NCBI GenBank assembly: GCA_026396675.1
Contig: JAPLWI010000009.1
Coordinates: 1-40,153 of the forward strand
Reading direction: 5' to 3'
DNA from: Candidatus Kaiserbacteria bacterium
GTDB taxonomy: Bacteria > Patescibacteriota > Minisyncoccia > Phycocordibacterales > Phycocordibacteraceae
Length of the DNA: 40,153 nt
The position numbers were made by a program, and so were the translations under genes. The notes below the pieces were generated by a model. That model was not told where the DNA came from and did no database searches. It saw nothing but the letters and a program-made list of their open reading frames with translations. Shown here one piece after another: positions 1 through 6,461 of this stretch; within the stretch, counting starts at the first letter, position 1; each line of letters opens with the position of its first letter.

Positions 1-31
1 TACTCGTGCCCGAATTCACTCCGTACGATTT

Positions 32-1432
32 TCATACAGGGAATTTTTTCGTTATTTCTTCAACAAACGTCGGAATGGTACCTTCCAGATTGCCGGAAGT
101 AAGAATAAGTACCACTTCATTTCCGGAAAGCGATTGCACAACTGTATCAGGGGTCGTGTAAGGTTTAGCAATCACACCGACGTGCGTGAGAATCTCTTCG
201 TGCGAGAGCTGGTCGTGTGTCGACGCGCCTTGTGTCGCTGGCGGAGCGATAAAGACCACCGAAGATTCTTTAAACACGTCATCATACCAATTAAGATTCG
301 CGCGATTCCGCCAGCCGAAAGTATGTGGTTCAAAAATAATAACAAGTGGTTTATCTGGGAAGTGAAGCGTCATCGCTTCTATCGCTGTACGCGCTTTTTC
401 ATAAGAAGAACCGAATCCTTCAAAGATTGGAACGCGCGAAAGCGGAGCAATGTTATCGAGCCGACGATGTACTCCTTTGAAATCATTAACAGCATCTAAT
501 ATCTGCGCGAAATTCGCATATCCGCGGGCGAGAACATAAGCCACTGCACCAACGATATTTTCAACATTGTGTGCGCCGAGGAGTGTCGTTTCAATCTCGC
601 CAAGCATCGCTTCTTTCCCAATGAGATGAAAGTGTGTTTTTTCTCCATAATGAATATCAGCTGCTCGATAATCAGCAGAACTATTTTTTATACCGTAAGA
701 AATGACTTTCTTCCCAGATGCTTGCGCGAGGGCAAGTGCATTCGGTTCATCCGCGCTAGAAACAACAATCCCGTCATCTGGCACAAGTGCGAGAAGTTCC
801 TGGAATGGTTTCTGATAGTCAGTAAATGACGGATATACATTCACATGATCGTGCACAACAGAGGTCAGAATGATGTCATGCGGATGCAGATGCATAAATT
901 TCGCGCGCAAATCATCGTGTGCAGAAGGGTATTCGTCGCCCTCAAGAATAAATGGCGCGGCGCTTCCGAGCGCCGCGGAACTAGGAAGCCACTTTGTCTC
1001 AACCGGTTCTGCGCCGATGAAATAACCAGCATCAACTCCGGCGTGCCGCAGGATGTGAGCGACAATCGTAGCCATCGTTGATTTCCCGTAACTTCCCGCC
1101 ACGACAAGATTTTCTCGCTCTTTGGTGAGCTGCCCAAGTATCTCAGGAAATGAGTACACTGGCTTCCCGAGAGCTAATGCGGCTCGTACCTCTGCATTTT
1201 CTTCTGGCGCTAGTTTCGCATTTCGGCCGATGACGAAACAATCGGCATCTGCGGGAATATTTTTCGGATCATACCCAAGCGAAAAAGAAATCCCGCCACG
1301 CGACAAAATGTCGCGTGGCGGTCCATAACATTCGGCATCAGATCCAGTCACCTGCCAGCCCGCTTCTTTAAGAAGCAGGGCAGTCGCGCTCATCCCGACG
1401 CCCGCGATGCCGATGAAATGGACTTTCTGCAT
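32..1432 (-). CDS. Mur ligase family protein, Mpl/MurC-like (variant)
   Basis: A 466-aa Mur ligase. By family it would join UDP-N-acetylmuramate to L-Ala (MurC) or to a recycled tripeptide (Mpl) in the cytoplasm, using ATP. Seen: an N-terminal Rossmann segment HFIGIAGVGMSA (res 5-16), a P-loop AGSYGKST (112-119), EGDEY (164-168), DHVNVYP (195-201), NVENIVGA (289-296) and GVHRRLD (320-326). The spacing and the EGDEY-plus-H/D segments look more like Mpl than MurC. Odd: the usual GTHGKTT reads GSYGKST, and the D-D-(F/Y)-A-H-H-P motif expected near 337-343 reads EGFGSSY, so conserved His residues are missing. Specificity or activity may therefore be altered. The ATG at 1432 follows a TACACT -10 by 8 nt, so the mRNA is probably leaderless. 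The gene lies after a terminator, separate from the PgeF-like gene. Confidence 0.85.
   Translation of the reverse strand: MQKVHFIGIAGVGMSATALLLKEAGWQVTGSDAECYGPPRDILSRGGISFSLGYDPKNIPADADCFVIGRNAKLAPEENAEVRAALALGKPVYSFPEILGQLTKERENLVVAGSYGKSTMATIVAHILRHAGVDAGYFIGAEPVETKWLPSSAALGSAAPFILEGDEYPSAHDDLRAKFMHLHPHDIILTSVVHDHVNVYPSFTDYQKPFQELLALVPDDGIVVSSADEPNALALAQASGKKVISYGIKNSSADYRAADIHYGEKTHFHLIGKEAMLGEIETTLLGAHNVENIVGAVAYVLARGYANFAQILDAVNDFKGVHRRLDNIAPLSRVPIFEGFGSSYEKARTAIEAMTLHFPDKPLVIIFEPHTFGWRNRANLNWYDDVFKESSVVFIAPPATQGASTHDQLSHEEILTHVGVIAKPYTTPDTVVQSLSGNEVVLILTSGNLEGTIPTFVEEITKKFPV
1293..1321. repeat. 12-bp perfect inverted repeat in the Mpl-like gene
   Basis: CCGCCACGCGAC (1293-1304), loop AAAAT, and its exact complement (1310-1321). 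On the minus strand it codes PPRDILSRGG (res 38-47) in frame, in a loop after the first Rossmann strands. Confidence 0.75.
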
Positions 1433-1440
1433 GTGAGTAG

Positions 1441-1446
1441 AGTGTA
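1441..1446 (-). promoter_or_regulatory. -10 box of the Mpl-like gene
   Basis: TACACT on the minus strand ends 8 nt before the ATG at 1432. This fits the leaderless arrangement seen repeatedly in the window. No convincing -35 was found. Confidence 0.5.
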
Positions 1447-1457
1447 GCTTTTTTGAT

Positions 1458-1496
1458 AGAAAAAGAAAAACGGCCGACCCTTTTAAGGCCGGCCGT
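1458..1496 (-). terminator. Rho-independent terminator of the PgeF-like gene
   Basis: On the minus strand a 10-bp GC-rich stem with one mismatch (arms at 1487-1496 and 1470-1479) is followed directly by a T-rich run (TTTTTCTTTTTC). It lies 36 nt past the stop codon of the gene ending at 1533. Confidence 0.85.
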
Positions 1497-1500
1497 GGTT

Positions 1501-1523
1501 GGTCAGCTATTGTATGGCTGACC
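1501..1523. repeat. Second hairpin before the terminator
   Basis: GGTCAGC and GCTGACC form a perfect 7-bp stem between the stop codon at 1533 and the main terminator hairpin. It may stabilise the 3' end. There is no T-tract of its own. Confidence 0.5.
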
Positions 1524-1532
1524 GTGGTGAAA

Positions 1533-2372
1533 TCAAGAGCAACGTTTGATCACGATTAAATTTCTTCTCCGCGTGTCCTTGCCGTCATGGGTGTGAGCGA
1601 GAGCAGGAAGTTCTGATAATGAATTTCCTGTCCATACTTCCCGAATACCCATCTGGCGAGCCTGCTCTTCAAATATATCCTCCAAGCTAATGAACACGCT
1701 GCTATTGTTTTTCCGTCTGATGCCACTCGGCCATCTGCTATTGATTAGAGACGCGAGTGCTTGGTTATATGACCCATACGACGGATTATCAAAGCGGTGT
1801 TCAAACATCATTGTCGGAATCGCGAAGTGCATGCACATCGTGATTTCGTGGATCGGAACTTTCCGATCATGGAGCGCCTTAACGATCGTGTGAACAACAC
1901 TTATGTATTCACGATTTGGCTCTCCAATTACCACGCCACGATTAATTAATGAATCGCGTCCAGCATGGGCGACGACCATATACTCACCGGCAGTTGCGAT
2001 GATAACAGGACAACCGGCTCCGCTCATCACAAATGCTTGTCTTTTCCCAAGGAAAACCCCATCCGCTGGAAGGTTTTGTTTCCTGTACAAAGAAGCATGT
2101 TCCCCCAGTTTTATTTTGTCTTCCAGTAACGAACTTTCAACAATCTGCGCACTCGACAAAACCACATTCGGGGCGAAGGCCTTGTGCACTCCCATTTTGC
2201 AAAGCGCAGAGTGTATTCCAGCTACAAGAGATGGATTTCCCCCAACATCTCTTTGTTTCTGAATTGGCCTTAGGGACCAGTTCGAAACGCCATACTGCTG
2301 TGCCTCGCTATTTGGGCACCATGCGCCCACGGCCACTTCAATATTTCCAACAACAAATTTTTTCCGATACAT
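1533..2372 (-). CDS. Divergent laccase-domain (YfiH/PgeF-like) protein
   Basis: A 279-aa protein that resembles the YfiH/PgeF laccase-domain family (peptidoglycan editing factor; formerly 'polyphenol oxidase'). Seen: PADGVFLGKRQAF, then GAGCPVII and VVAHAGRDSL, matching the family's Cys-containing and AHAGWRG blocks, and a C-terminal HTHDGKDTRRRNL that recalls the family's RRDGG-TGR ending. The conserved Cys and second His are kept. The QVHG block appears to be AQIVES, so the first metal-binding His is probably absent. The gene has a full sigma70-type promoter, a strong GGAGG ribosome site 6 nt from the ATG and its own terminator, unlike most neighbours. Next to the Mpl-like ligase it may act in cell-wall precursor quality control; that is inference. 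Confidence 0.6.
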   Translation of the reverse strand: MYRKKFVVGNIEVAVGAWCPNSEAQQYGVSNWSLRPIQKQRDVGGNPSLVAGIHSALCKMGVHKAFAPNVVLSSAQIVESSLLEDKIKLGEHASLYRKQNLPADGVFLGKRQAFVMSGAGCPVIIATAGEYMVVAHAGRDSLINRGVVIGEPNREYISVVHTIVKALHDRKVPIHEITMCMHFAIPTMMFEHRFDNPSYGSYNQALASLINSRWPSGIRRKNNSSVFISLEDIFEEQARQMGIREVWTGNSLSELPALAHTHDGKDTRRRNLIVIKRCS

Positions 2373-2378
2373 TCCCTA

Positions 2379-2383
2379 CCTCC
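2379..2383 (-). promoter_or_regulatory. Strong Shine-Dalgarno of the PgeF-like gene
   Basis: GGAGG within GGGAGGT lies 6 nt upstream of the ATG at 2372. This is one of few clear ribosome sites in the window and fixes the start. Confidence 0.8.
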
Positions 2384-2410
2384 CTTGTTTTTAATATGCT
2401 TCCGTGCGGT

Positions 2411-2438
2411 ATTGTAGCGCACTACAAATATAAGTCAA
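2411..2438 (-). promoter_or_regulatory. Sigma70-type promoter of the PgeF-like gene
   Basis: On the minus strand TTGACT (2438-2433), a 16-bp spacer, then TACAAT (2416-2411). It leaves a leader of about 30 nt before the ATG at 2372. Confidence 0.7.
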
Positions 2439-2474
2439 TGTGGTGTTGCAGGGCGTGTAATGTAAGCTAGCAGG

Positions 2475-3164
2475 ATGGGCAAATTATCTATTGTCGCAAC
2501 ACCGATAGGAAATCTAGAGGACATTACATTGCGTGCTCTGCGCACGCTGAAAGATTGCGATGTCATCTACGCAGAAGACACTCGCGTTACTGCAAAATTG
2601 CTCACGCGATATGAAATAAAAAAGCCAGTACTTCGGCTCGATGCGGTAACTGAACTGAAAAAAGCGGGAGAAATAATAACTCGACTTGAAAACGACGAAC
2701 ATATCGCATTTGTAAGCGATGCTGGTACTCCGTGTATTTCTGATCCCGGACAGCGGCTTGTAGCCGCTGTCCGGTCCCGCGAAGCCCTGGGCGAAGTGGG
2801 ACGGGATATTCAGATTGAGGCAATACCGGGACCTTCCGCACTTACAGCCGCACTTTCTATTGCCGGAATAGATGTAACTAAATTTACTTTTCTAGGATTC
2901 CTACCGCATAAAAAAGGCCGTCAAACAGCATTGAAAAAAATAACAGAAAGTGAATTGCCCGTTGTGCTCTACGAATCCCCGCACCGCATTTTGAAGTTGC
3001 TAGAAGAATGTGTCCAACACCGAGTGTCGGACATTGTAATTGCACGTGAACTCACGAAAATTCACGAGGAAGTGATTTCCGGAACGCCAAGCGAAGTTCA
3101 GAAACATTTCGTCGAACATCCCGACACAGTAAAGGGCGAATTTGTGGTAATTGTAGAACCATAA
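2475..3164 (+). CDS. rsmI: 16S rRNA (cytidine-1402-2'-O)-methyltransferase
   Basis: A 229-aa SAM-dependent methyltransferase of the tetrapyrrole-methylase fold that 2'-O-methylates C1402 in the 16S rRNA decoding centre. Seen: ATPIGNLEDIT (res 8-18), EDTR, the SAM-site SDAGTPCISDPG, IPGPSAL, FLGFLPHKKGR, YESPHR and ARELTKIHEE, all in family order. Length is close to that of short RsmI proteins without the C-terminal extension. Odd: two palindromic DNA insertions in frame. One (2746-2774, with flanking structure to 2807) adds a segment VRSREALGEVGRDIQ before the IPGPSA motif. The other (3011-3033) encodes VQHRVSD and matches one in the glycosyltransferase at 6458. Start: ATG at 2475, just after weak SD-like AGCAGG. 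The gene is divergent from the PgeF-like gene. Confidence 0.96.
   Translation: MGKLSIVATPIGNLEDITLRALRTLKDCDVIYAEDTRVTAKLLTRYEIKKPVLRLDAVTELKKAGEIITRLENDEHIAFVSDAGTPCISDPGQRLVAAVRSREALGEVGRDIQIEAIPGPSALTAALSIAGIDVTKFTFLGFLPHKKGRQTALKKITESELPVVLYESPHRILKLLEECVQHRVSDIVIARELTKIHEEVISGTPSEVQKHFVEHPDTVKGEFVVIVEP
2746..2807. repeat. Intragenic palindromic element in rsmI
   Basis: Perfect 12-bp arms CCGGACAGCGGC (2746-2757) and its complement (2763-2774) with a 5-nt loop. A second imperfect palindrome follows: GTCCC 2774-2778 with GGGAC 2798-2802, around CCCTGGGCGAAG. ATCCCG (2743-2748) also pairs with CGGGAT (2802-2807). It is translated in frame. Confidence 0.75.
3011..3033. repeat. 23-bp intragenic palindrome, copy 1 (rsmI)
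   Basis: TGTCCAACA, loop CCGAG, then TGTCGGACA. The arms pair with one mismatch. It is identical at 22 of 23 bases to the element at 7033-7055 in a glycosyltransferase gene and is read in the same frame (VQHRVSD). Confidence 0.8.
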
Positions 3165-3195
3165 CTACCCACTACCAACTACAACCTATAACCTG

Positions 3196-3201
3196 TATAC
3201 T
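3196..3201 (+). promoter_or_regulatory. -10 box of the small membrane protein
   Basis: TATACT lies 6 nt upstream of the ATG at 3208, predicting a leaderless transcript. Confidence 0.45.
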
Positions 3202-3207
3202 GATGCT

Positions 3208-3360
3208 ATGTCCCGTTCAAGCACTCTTATTCTTTTCGGCATTTTGATAATCATTACGCCATTCTCGGGTTTCCCGATGGCGTTTCGTTCATTTTTCTTG
3301 GTGATTTTCGGCGCCTGTGTGCTCGGCATTGGCATCGTGATGCGTACTAAAAGAGAGTGA
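3208..3360 (+). CDS. Small two-helix membrane protein (50 aa)
   Basis: A 50-aa ORF from ATG 3208 to TGA 3360. Two hydrophobic stretches (about res 6-20, LILFGILIIITPF, and 28-45, FFLVIFGACVLGIGIVM) are separated by a short GFPMAFRS loop and end with the basic tail RTKRE. This suggests a hairpin of two membrane helices with both ends in the cytoplasm. A TATACT box 6 nt before the ATG supports expression. The gene lies 92 nt upstream of the TraD-like ATPase, so a role with it is possible but unproven. I recognise no family. Confidence 0.6.
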   Translation: MSRSSTLILFGILIIITPFSGFPMAFRSFFLVIFGACVLGIGIVMRTKRE

Positions 3361-3438
3361 AGTTTTGATTTACCCGCACACCAAGGATACCGTTGCGTCT
3401 TACGCACAATCCAATTTACGGCATTCTTGGTGTTCGGG

Positions 3439-3444
3439 TATACT
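3439..3444 (+). promoter_or_regulatory. -10 box of the TraD-like ATPase
   Basis: TATACT lies 8 nt before the ATG at 3453. TTTACG at 3415-3420, 18 bp upstream, is a weak -35. This box argues against the in-frame upstream start at 3393, which would lie upstream of the promoter. Confidence 0.5.
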
Positions 3445-3452
3445 GGATAGCA

Positions 3453-5114
3453 ATGGAAAATCCCGAACGCGTTACTTACTTCGCGGCGACTGACTCGCGC
3501 GGGAAGTTTATTCCTTTCGGCATAAAAGCGAAGGACCGCGATCGCCACATGTACGTCATCGGGAAGACCGGAATGGGGAAATCGACCATTCTCGAAAATA
3601 TGGCGATTCAGGATCTGCGTAACGGCGAGGGATTTGCATTTATTGATCCGCACGGCGAGACAGCAAACAAACTTCTCGATTACATTCCAGAACACCGCTT
3701 GAAAGACGTTGTCTATTTCGCGCCGTTTGATATGGAGCATCCAATTGCGTTTAATGTGATGGAAGATGTCGGGTATGACAAACGGCATCTCGTTGTCTCC
3801 GGTCTGATGGCGACTTTTAAAAAGATTTGGGAAGATGCCTGGAGCGCACGAATGGAATATATTCTCACCAACACGCTTCTGGCGCTGTTGGAATATCCTG
3901 ACGCAACTCTGCTCGGCGTCAATCGGATGTACACCGACAAAGAATATAGGAAGAAAGTCGTTGAAAATGTGAAAGACCCTGTGGTGAAGGACTTTTGGAC
4001 GAAAGAGTTTGCGAACTACGGCGATCGCTATACACAAGAAGCGACACCTGCAATCCAGAACAAAGTAGGTCAATTTACCGGCAACCCTCTTATTCGAAAC
4101 ATCATCGGCCAACCCAAATCATCCTTTGATATCCGCACAATGATGGATGAGAAAAAAATTCTCATTATAAATCTCTCAAAAGGCCTCGTGGGAGAAACGA
4201 ATATGCGCCTCTTGGGCTCGATGCTCACAACGCGCATTTTTCTTTCCGCAATGAGTCGTGCCAATTTACATGGCTCTGCGCTCGCAAAACTTCCAAATTT
4301 TTATTTCTATGTGGACGAATTCCAGAACTTCGCGAATGAGACATTTGCGGAAATTCTTTCCGAATCGCGCAAATATAAACTGAATCTAGTCATAGCGCAC
4401 CAATACATCGAACAGATGGAAGAAGCAGTGCGCGATGCCGTCTTCGGCAACGTCGGAACGACAGTCGCTTTCCGTGTCGGACCGTTTGATGCAGAAGTAT
4501 TGGAAACCGTATTTTTGCCGCAATTTACAAAAGAAGACCTTGTGAGTTTGGATCGACGACAAATTTATTTAACACTGATGATAGACGGAGTCGGATCGGC
4601 GCCGTTTTCTGCAGTTACGATTCCACCGATAGAAGCGCCGCCAGTTTCGTACCGCGAACAAGTTGTTGAGTCGTCTCGTACACAATTTACCGCGGTGCGT
4701 GGTGATGTTGAGAAAGTGATTATAGAAGAGCTTGAGGCGAGCGCTGCGTCTGCACCGCCGGCTGATGCGCGAATGAAGAAGAAATCATTCGTTCCTACTC
4801 CCAGCCCAACTTTTATTACTCCTCCCCGCGAACGGGTGAAAGAATTTACTCCAAAACCAGATGTTGTGACTAAAAGTCCCGAAGATTTGAAATCAATTCT
4901 GCGCACTATGACCTCAAAAACAAGCGCGGAGAGAGAACATACTCAGACGCAAAATAAACAATCATTAAAAGGAGCGCTTGCTGATGTGCTTGCGAAGAAT
5001 ACTCAACTCCGACGCCCTGAGGGGTCGGAGCCCCGACCGCAAACGTCGGGGGAAAAGAAACCTTTTGAAGTTCCCGAGGACACGCTTCGGAAAGTGCTGA
5101 AGGGCGAGACATAA
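3453..5114 (+). CDS. TraD/VirD4-like (T4SS coupling-protein family) ATPase
   Basis: A 553-aa ATPase related to conjugative coupling proteins (TraD/TraG/VirD4), which pump DNA or hand substrates to type IV secretion channels. Seen: Walker A GKTGMGKST (res 37-45), FIDPHGE (63-69), Walker B FYFYVDEF (283-290) and AHQYIEQM (315-322), like the conserved Gln-containing motif of this family. There is no N-terminal membrane pair, so it is soluble or docks on a partner; the 50-aa membrane protein just upstream is a candidate. Residues 400-553 are low-complexity, Pro/Thr/Lys-rich and probably disordered, and carry a palindromic insertion (RRPEGSEPRPQTSG). No relaxase or VirB-like gene is in the window. 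The start at 3453 was chosen because the protein begins there in good family context and the -10 box is just upstream. Confidence 0.85.
   Translation: MENPERVTYFAATDSRGKFIPFGIKAKDRDRHMYVIGKTGMGKSTILENMAIQDLRNGEGFAFIDPHGETANKLLDYIPEHRLKDVVYFAPFDMEHPIAFNVMEDVGYDKRHLVVSGLMATFKKIWEDAWSARMEYILTNTLLALLEYPDATLLGVNRMYTDKEYRKKVVENVKDPVVKDFWTKEFANYGDRYTQEATPAIQNKVGQFTGNPLIRNIIGQPKSSFDIRTMMDEKKILIINLSKGLVGETNMRLLGSMLTTRIFLSAMSRANLHGSALAKLPNFYFYVDEFQNFANETFAEILSESRKYKLNLVIAHQYIEQMEEAVRDAVFGNVGTTVAFRVGPFDAEVLETVFLPQFTKEDLVSLDRRQIYLTLMIDGVGSAPFSAVTIPPIEAPPVSYREQVVESSRTQFTAVRGDVEKVIIEELEASAASAPPADARMKKKSFVPTPSPTFITPPRERVKEFTPKPDVVTKSPEDLKSILRTMTSKTSAEREHTQTQNKQSLKGALADVLAKNTQLRRPEGSEPRPQTSGEKKPFEVPEDTLRKVLKGET
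5009..5049. repeat. Intragenic palindromic element in the TraD-like gene
   Basis: Nested inverted repeats: outer CCGACG (5009-5014) with CGTCGG, and inner GGTCGG (5023-5028) with CCGACC (5033-5038). They lie in the disordered C-terminal tail and are translated in frame. Confidence 0.6.
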
Positions 5115-5132
5115 TTATTTTAAGCAATTAGT

Positions 5133-6461
5133 ATGCATACGCGCATGCGCAACTATTTTTGTATACTCACATTACTATTTTTTATATTTCCTGCATTCGC
5201 ATATGCGGCAAATTCGAGCTGGCTTAAGCCGTATACAATTTCAAACGATACCATCTGTCCAAGTGTTCCTGATGTATGTCCTGCGTCTACTTCAATTAAC
5301 ATCTCATTTTATGAACGTGTCAAGAAAGCTTCCATTTATATCGAAACCCCCACCGGAGACAAGATAAAAATCTATGAAAATACCAGCGGTGTCATGGATC
5401 CCCAAGCTTATTCTTGGAATGGCACTATTGACAACAAGAATGGAGTAATAGTGCCCGAGGGTATTTATACAGTTTCTGTATCCGCGACATTGGCAGACGA
5501 TTCTAAAGTGACAGATACATCAAGAACGATTACCGTCTCATCTACTGCAGGCGCAAGTTCAACCCCCAACAATTCTTCTGACACGACTGACACGACTGAC
5601 ACGACTGATACGACTACAGATACAGTCACAACAACCTACACACCGCCACCATCGGCGCTTACCGTAGACGCAGGTGTCAATCAGGATGCAGCTATGGATG
5701 TGCCGTTACATTTTTCCACACGCACGACAATCAAGGGCGGTGCGGTTGATCCATCCGCGGAAATTTCATGGGGCTTTGGTGATGGTTCTTCAGCAGAGGG
5801 TAGCGCGGTTGAAAAGACCTATCGCTACGCGGGGAAGTACATCGTTGTGGTTACGGCGACCGATGGGGCGGCGACAGGGCGCGACGAATTCATTGTCACT
5901 GTACGGCCTGCACAAGCGCGCATTTTCGAGGTTCCCGACACCGGCATTATGATTGCAAATGACGCGAGTGAACGCCTTGACATCTCTGGTTGGGCACTTT
6001 TTGCGGGCACAGGTTCTTTTCGCATTCCAGACGGCACAGTTATATTGCCGAAGGCGAGTGTTCTTTTTTCTTCAACCATAACGAAACTATTTACCACACA
6101 AAATGTGACGCTTGCATATCCAGACGGTGTTATTGCCGCCATAAATGTATCGCAACCTTCTGTGTCTGATGCGAGTTATAAACAAGTACAGACGGTCCGC
6201 CTTGGCGAGGCTTCGGCGAGACAGGTCGAACCAATTATCAGTACAAGAACGAATGTCCAGACCTATGATGAAGCAGTAAATGCCCCCGCGGCGGCGATAG
6301 GACTCGCCGCCGTGGGGGCGGCATTGCCACCAGTTTCGTCCACTTCTCCAGAAACCGCAGAAGTCACAGAAACCTCTGCCACTGGTCTTTTGCATTCTCC
6401 ATGGACGCTCGGTTTCTTAGGTATTATCGCCGTCGCTGGCGGCGCGTTTATACTTTTATGA
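5133..6461 (+). CDS. Exported PKD and lamin-tail-like domain protein
   Basis: A 442-aa surface or envelope protein of unknown role. In order: a signal peptide (res 1-25, ending AYA before ANSS), an Ig-like FlgD-type domain (about 30-135, with PEGIYTVSVSA), a TTD repeat linker (150-161), a PKD domain (about 176-258, with WGFGDGSS), a lamin-tail-like domain (about 265-340, with LDISGWALF and FRIPDGTVILP), a low-complexity linker and a C-terminal membrane helix (about 422-441). The Asp/Thr linker comes from four 9-bp DNA repeats. An imperfect palindrome (6282-6319) encodes the Ala/Pro linker. A second possible start is the ATG at 5145. The stop overlaps the next gene's ATG (ATGA). Such domains usually mediate binding between surface proteins; that role is inferred. 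Confidence 0.8.
   Translation: MHTRMRNYFCILTLLFFIFPAFAYAANSSWLKPYTISNDTICPSVPDVCPASTSINISFYERVKKASIYIETPTGDKIKIYENTSGVMDPQAYSWNGTIDNKNGVIVPEGIYTVSVSATLADDSKVTDTSRTITVSSTAGASSTPNNSSDTTDTTDTTDTTTDTVTTTYTPPPSALTVDAGVNQDAAMDVPLHFSTRTTIKGGAVDPSAEISWGFGDGSSAEGSAVEKTYRYAGKYIVVVTATDGAATGRDEFIVTVRPAQARIFEVPDTGIMIANDASERLDISGWALFAGTGSFRIPDGTVILPKASVLFSSTITKLFTTQNVTLAYPDGVIAAINVSQPSVSDASYKQVQTVRLGEASARQVEPIISTRTNVQTYDEAVNAPAAAIGLAAVGAALPPVSSTSPETAEVTETSATGLLHSPWTLGFLGIIAVAGGAFILL
5580..5615 (+). repeat. Four 9-bp tandem repeats coding Asp-Thr-Thr
   Basis: GACACGACT occurs three times, then once as GATACGACT, in frame in the PKD protein. It is a slippage-prone linker whose length could vary between strains. 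Confidence 0.9.
6282..6319. repeat. Intragenic 16-bp inverted repeat in the PKD gene
   Basis: GCCCCCGCGGCGGCGA (6282-6297) and TCGCCGCCGTGGGGGC (6304-6319) pair fully if one G-U is allowed. The loop is 6 nt. It codes the Ala-rich stretch NAPAAAIGLAAVGAA in frame. Confidence 0.75.

Noticed and set aside
3165-3195. CTACCAACTACAACCTATAACC run after rsmI
   Set aside because: Low-complexity sequence without a second clear copy arranged as a repeat unit in the window.
3186-4112. 308-aa minus-strand ORF
   Set aside because: Antisense shadow of the small membrane protein and the TraD-like ATPase, which show clear motifs on the plus strand.
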